A DNA stretch of 16,736 bases from positions 1-16,736 of the forward strand of contig PFRW01000054.1 in the NCBI GenBank assembly GCA_002788755.1, read 5' to 3'. Under the pieces are notes generated by a model. The model saw only the letters and a program-made list of their open reading frames with translations, was not told the origin of the DNA and did not search any database. Positions 1 through 6,057 of the stretch are shown one piece after another. This DNA is from Candidatus Peregrinibacteria bacterium CG_4_9_14_0_2_um_filter_41_14. GTDB taxonomy: Bacteria > Patescibacteriota > Gracilibacteria > UBA1369 > UM-FILTER-41-14. Position 1 is the first letter of the stretch, and every line of letters starts with the position of its first letter. The position numbers were made by a program, and so were the translations under genes.

Positions 1-1236
1 ACTTATCATGTTAATACTAAACAAATCGTTATTTCCCATGTCGTCAAACTCACTCCAGCTGCTTCCGTCGTAATAGTAAATTTTACCACTTTCTCCCACC
101 GCCCAGCCATCACTCGCACTTATCATACTCACTCCAAATAGATCTCCCGATGTCACAGCATTATACAAAATAGAAACAGAATCAAACTCAGGGGTCATCT
201 GTGTATCTGTAGTCGATAAATTCACACGATACTGCAAATATTGATTATTTGCCACCGTCAGCAACTCACCGGCCGCCGTTATCAAATTACCACTCCAAGC
301 CGACCAGCTACCATCCGGAACTGCAGTTGCACCCGAACGCACATTCACAGTGATATCTGTATTGGGCGGCAACACTTCCACCCAAGTAATTGCATTCCAC
401 ACCGAGCCAACCAAACCACTATCAATCACACCCGACTCAAATGTACCAGCCGCCACATAGTTATCACCAAAATGTAAAGCCGTACCGCCGTTACCACCAA
501 TCCAGCCATCCGCACTATCCAGCATATACACTGTATTCAACTTCTCATTCCCCTGTCCAACATCTGCTTGCTCAACCCATGCCACCCCATCGTAAACAAA
601 AATTCGTCCATTACCACCCACTGCCCAACCCTCACTCGCACTTACCATATCAACTGCCGCAATATTATTGCTACTCAAATCAATCACCTCCGTCCAACTT
701 GCACCGTCATAATGATAAAATTTACCGCTAGACCCAACCGCCCATCCATCATTCGCGCTTACCATATCCACACCATAAAAAGTATTACCTCCCAAGTCAT
801 CAAACTCACTCCAACTCACTCCATTATAATGATAAATTAAACTACTGGAGCCCAAGGCCCAGCCATCACTCGCACTTACCATGTCCAACGCATAAAAAGT
901 ATGACTACCGGTATCCACAAATTGACTCCAGGTTGTCCCATTATAACGGTAAATTTTACCACTATTACCAACCGCCCAGCCATCACTCGCACTTACCATA
1001 TCTAACGCATAAAACACCGTACTACCAACGTCCACAAACTGACTCCAAGTTGTCCCATTATAACGGTAAATTTTACCACTATTACCAACCGCCCAACCAT
1101 CACTCGCACTCACCATATCGATAGATTGAATATCACTACCACCCAAATCAACAAATTGCGTCCAATTCACGCCATCATAATTAAAAATTTTACCACTTTC
1201 GCCCACCGCCCAACCGCTGGTTGGGCTTAACATCTC
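1..1236 (-). repeat. Tandem 117-bp coding repeats (beta-propeller blades), nine units visible
   Basis: Read on the minus strand, the conserved Met codons fall at 1233, 1116, 999, 882, 765, 648, 525, 126 and 9. Spacing is exactly 117 bp (39 residues), except 123 bp between units 6 and 7 (two extra residues) and 399 bp between units 7 and 8 (inserted domain). Unit 9 is cut by the window edge after four codons. The core is (D/E)M(V/L)S.(S/N)(D/E)GWA(V/L)G..G.I(Y/F).Y(N/D)G..W. The repeats are in frame within one gene, so this is a protein repeat and not a CRISPR or intergenic satellite. Confidence 0.9.
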
Positions 1237-1986
1237 TATATCATAGATATCTTTTGTATCCGGCCACGTTGCTACACCCCAGCCCGCACTGGTTCCCAGT
1301 CTAATAGTAGTAGCCAAACCGGAACCCTCTACAACCGTATTTGTAAAAGTACCCACACTAAAATCCGCATCAGTATCTTCCACGGCGAAACTACCACCAC
1401 GCGCCAACAGCCCCTGTCCCAAAGCTAAATTTAATTTACCAGCCTCCCCCAAACCACTAACCAACACATTACTCAACACGCCGCCGGCAAAGTCAGTACT
1501 TGTAGTTTCCGTCCAATCATAAACATTCCAATCATGTAAATAAAAACTCACCATTTGGCTACGCAAAGTCAACAAAGAGTCCAACCAAGTCACAAGCACA
1601 GTTGCTTTTTTGGTTCTCGGATCAACCACACCCCCCACATCAATTATATCACCCGCCAAATCTCTTTCCACATCACTAATTGTGATAATTCGTGTGTAAC
1701 TACCCACCGCTTCACTCGTACCACTAAACTCCCAATATCCATTTGTCACCGTTAACCCATGCTCACCATTTACCAAATCACCCCAATTATGATCTCTCAC
1801 ACTTTTAACCGCATCTACCCCCTCTTCCACAATAAATAAAGCTTCAATTCTTTTCGTATTATTTGTATTCCCCTGCAAAGCACCCAAAACCAAAAGAATA
1901 ATTCCGGTGCCAACAATCATAAAAATTCCAAGTGCCACAATAAATTCAACTAAACTGCCTCCGTTTCTTTTGTTATCTAAAAACAT
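1..1986 (-). CDS. Prepilin-like protein fused to a YCF48/BNR-type beta-propeller repeat array (partial, runs off left edge)
   Basis: An open frame of 662 codons from ATG at 1986-1984 continues without a stop to base 1. The N-terminus has a class III prepilin signal: a short basic leader, probable cleavage after Gly9 (NG/GSLVEF), Glu at mature +5, and a hydrophobic helix to about residue 34. Residues 35-250 resemble the body of a minor pilin, with two related stretches of the form DF..G...n..V.G.G. From residue 251 come 39-residue repeats with the core DMVSASDGWAVGNSGKIY and a downstream W; their Met residues lie at 252, 291, 330, 369, 408, 447, 488, 621 and 660. This core matches YCF48/BNR-like propeller blades. 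A beta-rich segment (about 510-615) interrupts the array. The start lies 1 bp after the pseudopilin stop, so the gene is the last visible member of the pil operon. Inference: a pilus-displayed or pilus-tip adhesin, loosely analogous to PilY1. The C-terminus is not visible. Confidence 0.85.
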   Translation of the reverse strand, partial: MFLDNKRNGGSLVEFIVALGIFMIVGTGIILLVLGALQGNTNNTKRIEALFIVEEGVDAVKSVRDHNWGDLVNGEHGLTVTNGYWEFSGTSEAVGSYTRIITISDVERDLAGDIIDVGGVVDPRTKKATVLVTWLDSLLTLRSQMVSFYLHDWNVYDWTETTSTDFAGGVLSNVLVSGLGEAGKLNLALGQGLLARGGSFAVEDTDADFSVGTFTNTVVEGSGLATTIRLGTSAGWGVATWPDTKDIYDIEMLSPTSGWAVGESGKIFNYDGVNWTQFVDLGGSDIQSIDMVSASDGWAVGNSGKIYRYNGTTWSQFVDVGSTVFYALDMVSASDGWAVGNSGKIYRYNGTTWSQFVDTGSHTFYALDMVSASDGWALGSSSLIYHYNGVSWSEFDDLGGNTFYGVDMVSANDGWAVGSSGKFYHYDGASWTEVIDLSSNNIAAVDMVSASEGWAVGGNGRIFVYDGVAWVEQADVGQGNEKLNTVYMLDSADGWIGGNGGTALHFGDNYVAAGTFESGVIDSGLVGSVWNAITWVEVLPPNTDITVNVRSGATAVPDGSWSAWSGNLITAAGELLTVANNQYLQYRVNLSTTDTQMTPEFDSVSILYNAVTSGDLFGVSMISASDGWAVGESGKIYYYDGSSWSEFDDMGNNDLFSINMIS
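142..459 (-). other. Beta-rich domain inserted between propeller units 7 and 8
   Basis: About 100 residues (roughly 510-615 of the prepilin-propeller protein) break the 39-residue period. They contain stretches such as DITVNVRSG, DGSWSAWSG, QYLQYRVNLSTT and PEFDSVSILY. I recognise this pattern from extracellular beta-sandwich modules that often sit beside BNR/sialidase-like repeats, but I cannot assign a Pfam family. The repeat pattern resumes exactly in register afterwards, so this looks like a domain inserted into or between propellers and not an array end. Confidence 0.6.
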
Positions 1987-1987
1987 A

Positions 1988-2446
1988 TTATAATGTGTTA
2001 ATTCTACCGACCTTATTAACGTCAATTGTTTCCGAAGAACTGCCATCCAAACTCACAATATCTACCGATCCATACTCATCCGTTTCACCACTGATTTTAT
2101 TAAAAATCACATTACTACCTCCTCCATTCAAATTAATATTAGTAAACTGATAACCGGATAAAATCGGAAATAATTGATTAGTCGGATCTGCAGCATTATA
2201 ACTGCTGCCTTCAAACAAAACGAACTTACTTGTCTCAAAATGAACACCCCATTCCTTATCCAATCGCCCCATCATAGCATATAACCGCGCTCGATTAAAT
2301 GCATCCACCATCTTCCAACCGGTTGTCGAAACCTCATTTCGCACTAAAAATGCTGAATAAGTTGCCGTCATGCCGCTAGTTAAAAGGGCCACAATCGCAA
2401 TTACAATTATCAACTCCAACATGGTAAATCCTTTTCTAATATTCAT
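1988..2446 (-). CDS. Type IV pilus / type II secretion pseudopilin (GspH/FimT-like)
   Basis: This 152-residue protein begins MNIRKG, followed by the processing motif G6/FTMLE with Phe at mature +1 and Glu at +5, then a hydrophobic helix to about residue 33. That is a textbook class III signal cleaved and N-methylated by prepilin peptidase. The body is short and beta-rich and contains FNRARLYAMMGRLDKEWGVHF. A segment of this type after the helix is common in GspH/FimT-like minor pseudopilins, which also contain a ...A.......WGV.F.. pattern. Known role of the class: it assembles into or primes the pilus (or pseudopilus) in the inner membrane. The gene starts 4 bp after the pilC stop and ends 1 bp before the next ATG, so it is co-transcribed with pilC and probably translationally coupled. 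Whether it is a major or minor subunit cannot be told from sequence; its length and GspH-like features favour minor. Confidence 0.85.
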   Translation of the reverse strand: MNIRKGFTMLELIIVIAIVALLTSGMTATYSAFLVRNEVSTTGWKMVDAFNRARLYAMMGRLDKEWGVHFETSKFVLFEGSSYNAADPTNQLFPILSGYQFTNINLNGGGSNVIFNKISGETDEYGSVDIVSLDGSSSETIDVNKVGRINTL

Positions 2447-2450
2447 TTTA

Positions 2451-3533
2451 TTATTTTAAATTACCTGTAATTTGATAAATCGGACCTAAAATGGATAAAG
2501 CAACAAATCCCACTAACATACCAATAAAGATTAACAACGCTGGCTCAATAATAATTGATAAATTTTTAACAGTCTCATCCACCTCTTCTTCATAAAAAAT
2601 ACCCAAATACTTCAAATTTCCCTCCAATGTCCCGGTTTTCTCACCTACAGAAATCATCTTCGACACAATTGTAGGAAAAATACTTGCATGTCTCTCCATT
2701 CCCACCATCAGCGAATCTCCAGACCTAACAACAGCAATCAGCCCTAATACAGACCGTTTATAAATAAAATTACCCATCGACTCCCCAACAATTTTCAAAG
2801 ATTCATCAATAGTCAAACCAGACTCTAACATTAATCCCAAAGTGCGCGTAAAATTTTCTAAGTTTAAATTCTTAATAATTGGTCCCACTACCGGCAACTT
2901 TAGCAAAAACCAATGAATTATCGGCTTCATAAACTTTCTTTTTAAGAAGAATGTTAACAAAATAACGGCAACAATCGATCCAATAAATATTGCAATTCCA
3001 TGTTGCTCAAAAACTTCAGCGACAAAAATCAAAATCCTCGTCGAAAAAGGTAAATCAACATTCAACGATGTAAACAAAGGCAAAATTTTAGGCAAAACAA
3101 AAATTGCAATCGACATACCCAAGCCAGTAACAGCGATTAATACCATTACAGGATAAATCATGGCCGAACGCACTTTATTTTTAAAATCATGCCTTTTTTT
3201 CAAATCGATACTTAGTCTTTCTAAACTTTCAACCAACGTCCCTGAAAATTCACCCGCTTTAACCAAATTTAGATAAACTTGCGAAAAATATTTAGGAAAT
3301 TCACTCAAAGCTACATTAAATGGCTCCCCATCTTTAACTGTCTCCAATAATAAACCTATCACCCGTCGCATCTTTCCTTTTGCCTGATCCTTTAAAATTT
3401 CCAAGCCATCCATCAATGGTAATCCGCTTTTTAAGGTCACACTTAAGTGTTTAGTAAAAAGCAAAATATCAACAACTTTAACTCGCCCGATCTCAATATT
3501 CAAAATTGAATTTTTTTTACCAACGCGTACCAC
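2451..3533 (-). CDS. pilC: Type IV pilus inner-membrane platform protein PilC (GspF family)
   Basis: This is a 360-residue protein of the length and plan usual for PilC/GspF. It has two homologous T2SSF domains, about residues 25-145 (FTKHLSVTLKSGLPLMDGLEIL ... YFSQVYLNLVKAGEFSGTL) and 225-345 (FTRTLGLMLESGLTIDESLKI ... FPTIVSKMISVGEKTGTLE). Each is followed by membrane segments, near 125-150, 175-195 and 330-355. PilC forms the membrane platform that the PilB ATPase acts on to insert pilins. The start used is GTG at 3533, 15 bp downstream of the pilB stop. There is no good Shine-Dalgarno and no in-frame ATG before the conserved region, so the first residues are uncertain. It lies directly between pilB and the pseudopilin gene, the usual order. 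Confidence 0.93.
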   Translation of the reverse strand: MVRVGKKNSILNIEIGRVKVVDILLFTKHLSVTLKSGLPLMDGLEILKDQAKGKMRRVIGLLLETVKDGEPFNVALSEFPKYFSQVYLNLVKAGEFSGTLVESLERLSIDLKKRHDFKNKVRSAMIYPVMVLIAVTGLGMSIAIFVLPKILPLFTSLNVDLPFSTRILIFVAEVFEQHGIAIFIGSIVAVILLTFFLKRKFMKPIIHWFLLKLPVVGPIIKNLNLENFTRTLGLMLESGLTIDESLKIVGESMGNFIYKRSVLGLIAVVRSGDSLMVGMERHASIFPTIVSKMISVGEKTGTLEGNLKYLGIFYEEEVDETVKNLSIIIEPALLIFIGMLVGFVALSILGPIYQITGNLK

Positions 3534-3548
3534 AGCAACAAGATTAAA

Positions 3549-5228
3549 TTATACTTTCACAACCCTCATCATCTCCTCAATTGTTGTCAATCCGGACAAA
3601 ACCTTTTGACTGGCATCATCAAACATCGTTCGCATACCATGTTCCACTGCGTAACGCTTTAGCTCACCAGCATCAACATTTTTCATAATCAATTTCTTCA
3701 TTTCATCATCAACTTCCATAACTTCAAAAACTCCGGTACGTCCATGAAAGCCGGAATGGCCACAGAACTTACAGCCAACCCCCTGGTAAATAATGACTTG
3801 ATCCTTTCCATCTGCCAATTTATCTACAATATTAGCAGGATAATTTTCTTTCATTTTTTCAATAGGCGATTCCACACTTTGTATACATTTTAAGCAAATT
3901 TTGCGTAATAAACGTTGAGCAATCACTATATTTATAGTCGAAACAATTAAAAACGGATCAACACCCATATCCAATAACCGTGGAATACTCGTTGGAGCAT
4001 CGTTTGTATGCAAAGTCGATAACACCAAATGTCCGGTTAAGGCAGAATTAACAGCAATATCCGCCGTCTCCGCATCTCGAATTTCGCCAACCATAATAAT
4101 ATTTGGATCTTGTCGCACAATCGATCGCAAACCGGAAGCAAAAGTCAAATCCGCCATATTATTCACTTGAATTTGTGTAATTCCATCAACATTGTACTCA
4201 ACGGGGTCTTCAATTGTCGCAATACTAACATTCTTTTGATTTAAAATTTTCAAAACAGCATAAAGCGATGTCGTTTTACCGGATCCTGTAGGCCCTGCAC
4301 TCAAAATCATCCCCCAAGGTTTTTTAATTGCTCTTTTCACTTTTTCTAAATCAACTTGCTCTAAACCTAAGTCAATTAATGTATACTGATGCGCTTTTTC
4401 ACCAAGAATACGCATCACAACATTTTCCCCTTTTGTTGTAGGCACAGACGAAACACGAATATCAATTGTTTCATCATCAATTAGGTACCTAAGTTTACCA
4501 TCTTGCGGAATTTGATGTTCATCCGTACGTAAATGCGCCATGACTTTTATTCTCGAAATCAACGAATCATGAAATTTTTTAGGCAACACCAAAATTTCGC
4601 GCATAACACCATCAATCCTAAATCGAATCGAAGTTTGTGCTTCTTGTGGCTCAATATGAATATCCGATGCTTTTTCTTCATAACCACGCATAATCAATAA
4701 ATCAACAATTTGCACAGCATCACTCTCACGTCCTTCATCTTTTTTCATTTCATCATTAGCTGCGGCAATAATACTAGCAAACTCTTCTGCAATACTGTCT
4801 TTGTAAGAACTCAACTGATTATCAATGTCACCAACGGAAGCATAATAAATGTCCACCTTATCCAATTTTTTTCTCAATAAATGAATCGTAATAATGTCAT
4901 TAGGATTATTCATCGCAATTTTTATACCATCATCACCTTTACCAAAAGCAATCACCTTCAACTTTTTCGCCATTTCCAAAGGTACTAAACGCAAAATCTC
5001 ACCATCAATAAACATCTCTCCAAGTGCCACAAAGTTCCAATCAGAAATTTCTGCAATTAACACACTAAGCTCTTTATCGCTCAAATACCCCTTGCTAATC
5101 ACAGCTTCCTCAAATGTACCCCCCTTAGATTTTACCATAGCTTCAACAATCGAAAGCTCTTCTTTTTTCAAAAAATCACCACTAACCAATAAATCCTTTA
5201 AAGAATCCAAATATACAGAATCTGCCAT
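3549..5228 (-). CDS. pilB: Type IV pilus assembly ATPase PilB (GspE family)
   Basis: This is the cytoplasmic ATPase that powers pilus extension, 559 residues from the chosen ATG. An MshEN-like N-terminal domain spans about 20-150. The ATPase core carries Walker A GPTGSGKTT (312-320), an Asp box around TIEDPVEYN, Walker B region IIMVGEIRD (377-385) and a His box ending STLHTND (to 410). Two CxxC pairs (Cys445/448 and 486/489) form the zinc-binding tetracysteine typical of PilB/GspE, which retraction ATPases (PilT) generally lack. A TTG nine codons upstream (5255) is open in frame, but I chose ATG at 5228 for two reasons: AGGTG lies just before it, and a strong -10 box at 5263-5258 would place the transcript start about 22 bases before the ATG and downstream of the TTG. 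It is first in the pilB-pilC-pseudopilin-prepilin operon. No pilT is visible. Confidence 0.95.
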   Translation of the reverse strand: MADSVYLDSLKDLLVSGDFLKKEELSIVEAMVKSKGGTFEEAVISKGYLSDKELSVLIAEISDWNFVALGEMFIDGEILRLVPLEMAKKLKVIAFGKGDDGIKIAMNNPNDIITIHLLRKKLDKVDIYYASVGDIDNQLSSYKDSIAEEFASIIAAANDEMKKDEGRESDAVQIVDLLIMRGYEEKASDIHIEPQEAQTSIRFRIDGVMREILVLPKKFHDSLISRIKVMAHLRTDEHQIPQDGKLRYLIDDETIDIRVSSVPTTKGENVVMRILGEKAHQYTLIDLGLEQVDLEKVKRAIKKPWGMILSAGPTGSGKTTSLYAVLKILNQKNVSIATIEDPVEYNVDGITQIQVNNMADLTFASGLRSIVRQDPNIIMVGEIRDAETADIAVNSALTGHLVLSTLHTNDAPTSIPRLLDMGVDPFLIVSTINIVIAQRLLRKICLKCIQSVESPIEKMKENYPANIVDKLADGKDQVIIYQGVGCKFCGHSGFHGRTGVFEVMEVDDEMKKLIMKNVDAGELKRYAVEHGMRTMFDDASQKVLSGLTTIEEMMRVVKV

Positions 5229-5230
5229 AT

Positions 5231-5235
5231 CACCT
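5231..5235 (-). promoter_or_regulatory. Shine-Dalgarno-like AGGTG before the pilB ATG
   Basis: AGGTG ends two bases before the ATG at 5228. The spacing is short for a canonical ribosome binding site, but it is the only SD-like motif at any start in this window, and it favours the ATG over the upstream TTG. Confidence 0.45.
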
Positions 5236-5257
5236 AAAAGGTTTAAAACATCCAATA

Positions 5258-5286
5258 ATTATAACATAATCAGCCTCAAGTCACAA
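5258..5286 (-). promoter_or_regulatory. Promoter of the pil operon (TTGTGA-N17-TATAAT, extended -10)
   Basis: Reading the minus strand, a -35-like TTGTGA (5286-5281) is followed by exactly 17 bp and a perfect TATAAT (5263-5258). The bases TGT directly before it make an extended -10 (TGnTATAAT). Predicted transcription starts near 5251, giving a leader of about 22 bases to the pilB ATG. The match is to the sigma-70-type housekeeping consensus. Confidence 0.75.
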
Positions 5287-5349
5287 CCATATTCCACCAC
5301 GATTACCATCAATCATTTACTAAAATCAATTTATGCAATAAAATCGATT

Positions 5350-5355
5350 TATAAT
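5350..5355 (+). promoter_or_regulatory. -10 box for the response regulator operon
   Basis: A perfect TATAAT ends 10 bases before the ATG at 5366. No convincing -35 is found 16-18 bp upstream. If it is used, transcription would start within a few bases of the ATG, giving a leaderless or nearly leaderless mRNA. No ribosome binding site is present, which fits. Confidence 0.5.
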
Positions 5356-5365
5356 AACCATTATT

Positions 5366-5758
5366 ATGACTTTAAAAAACAAAATCATCCTAATTGCCGA
5401 AGATGAACAATTTCTCCAAAAAATCATGGCTCAAAAGCTTACAGCGCTTGGGGCAAAGGTTTTAACAGCCAGTAATGGTCAAGAAGCCGTAGAAATTATT
5501 CGCAAAGAAACTCCTGACCTAGTCCTTCTCGACTTAATGATGCCAATCCAAAATGGATTTGACGTTCTCAAAATCACCAAAGCCGACGAAAAACTTAAAA
5601 ACATCCCAATCATCATTTTGTCCAATCTTGAACAAGACACCGACCGTGCACATTGCAAAGAGCTAGGCGCAGTTGATTATCTCATCAAATCCAACGTCCC
5701 CCTTAAAGACATAACCACGCTCGTCATTTCGTACCTCGAAAAAAATGAAACTAAATAA
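5366..5758 (+). CDS. Single-domain (CheY-like) response regulator
   Basis: This 130-residue protein is a receiver domain only, with no output domain. The receiver signature is complete: acidic pocket Glu12-Asp13 (ILIAEDE), phosphoacceptor Asp56 (LVLLDLMMP), conserved Ser86 (IIILSN) and Lys108 (DYLIKSN). A histidine kinase would phosphorylate Asp56, but no kinase gene is in the window, so its partner is unknown. The gene diverges from pilB across 137 bp and is followed after 2 bp by the rhodanese gene, so the two are almost certainly co-transcribed. Receiver-only regulators next to type IV pilus genes often control pilus activity (PilG/PilH/CheY type); that role here is inference. There is no Shine-Dalgarno, and a TATAAT lies 10 bases before the ATG. 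Confidence 0.93.
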   Translation: MTLKNKIILIAEDEQFLQKIMAQKLTALGAKVLTASNGQEAVEIIRKETPDLVLLDLMMPIQNGFDVLKITKADEKLKNIPIIILSNLEQDTDRAHCKELGAVDYLIKSNVPLKDITTLVISYLEKNETK

Positions 5759-5760
5759 CA

Positions 5761-6057
5761 ATGTCGTATACACAGTATTTATCACGTCCGGTACTTGATG
5801 TTCGTAGCTACAACGAATTTCTCCGTGGCCATCTCCCGGGTGCCATTCACATTCCGCTAGAGCAACTACTCCACCGCCATAACGAACTCAATTACGAAAT
5901 CGGTTATTGCATAATTTGTGAGCACGGTGTTAGAGGGCTACTAGCCTGCGATTTTCTTCAAAGTAAAGGGTACGATGTTGTTAATTTTCCTGGCGGCATG
6001 AGTTTTTTAGAAGAACAAATCAAGCAGCAAAAAATCTCCATCAACCTCAATTCATGA
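5761..6057 (+). CDS. Single-domain rhodanese-like sulfurtransferase
   Basis: At 98 residues this is a minimal single-domain rhodanese. Visible hallmarks are the CH2A-like segment VLDVRSYNEFLRGHLPGAIHIP (residues 11-32), the active-site loop CEHGVR with Cys53 as the predicted persulfide carrier and Arg58 closing the loop, and the C-terminal GYDVVNFPGGM. Family members carry sulfane sulfur on the cysteine and pass it to thiols, cyanide or biosynthetic acceptors; the physiological acceptor here cannot be told. Cys50 lies three residues before the catalytic cysteine. The gene begins 2 bp after the response regulator and its TGA stop overlaps the murJ start (ATGA), which shows co-translation and that TGA is a stop codon in this organism. 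Confidence 0.9.
   Translation: MSYTQYLSRPVLDVRSYNEFLRGHLPGAIHIPLEQLLHRHNELNYEIGYCIICEHGVRGLLACDFLQSKGYDVVNFPGGMSFLEEQIKQQKISINLNS

Noticed and set aside
1..1236. A regularly spaced repeat array resembling a CRISPR or satellite
   Set aside because: The period is 117 bp, the units are diverged, all in frame, and encode GWAVG-type propeller blades; there are no short identical repeats separated by unique spacers.
241..1755. Several plus-strand open frames of 60-113 codons rich in His, Pro, Ser and Thr
   Set aside because: They are antisense to the prepilin-propeller gene. Their odd composition and repeated peptides come from the complement of the 117-bp coding repeats, and the minus strand gives a coherent 662-codon protein with a prepilin signal.
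5229..5255. TTG at 5255 as the pilB start
   Set aside because: It would lie only 2 bases from a strong -10 box, upstream of the predicted transcript start. ATG at 5228 has an SD-like motif.
5229..5365. Riboswitch or small RNA in the pilB-response regulator intergenic region
   Set aside because: The 137 bp hold two promoters and short leaders; no stable hairpin series or known riboswitch core was visible by eye.
4894..5406. Plus-strand 170-codon open frame across the pilB start and the upstream region
   Set aside because: It is antisense to pilB, which has full catalytic motifs, and it overlaps the response regulator start in another frame. No recognisable domain.
6055..6057. UGA recoding (as in Gracilibacteria/Absconditabacteria)
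   Set aside because: TGA ends the rhodanese at a normal family length and overlaps the murJ ATG. No other gene shows an in-frame TGA interrupting a conserved domain.
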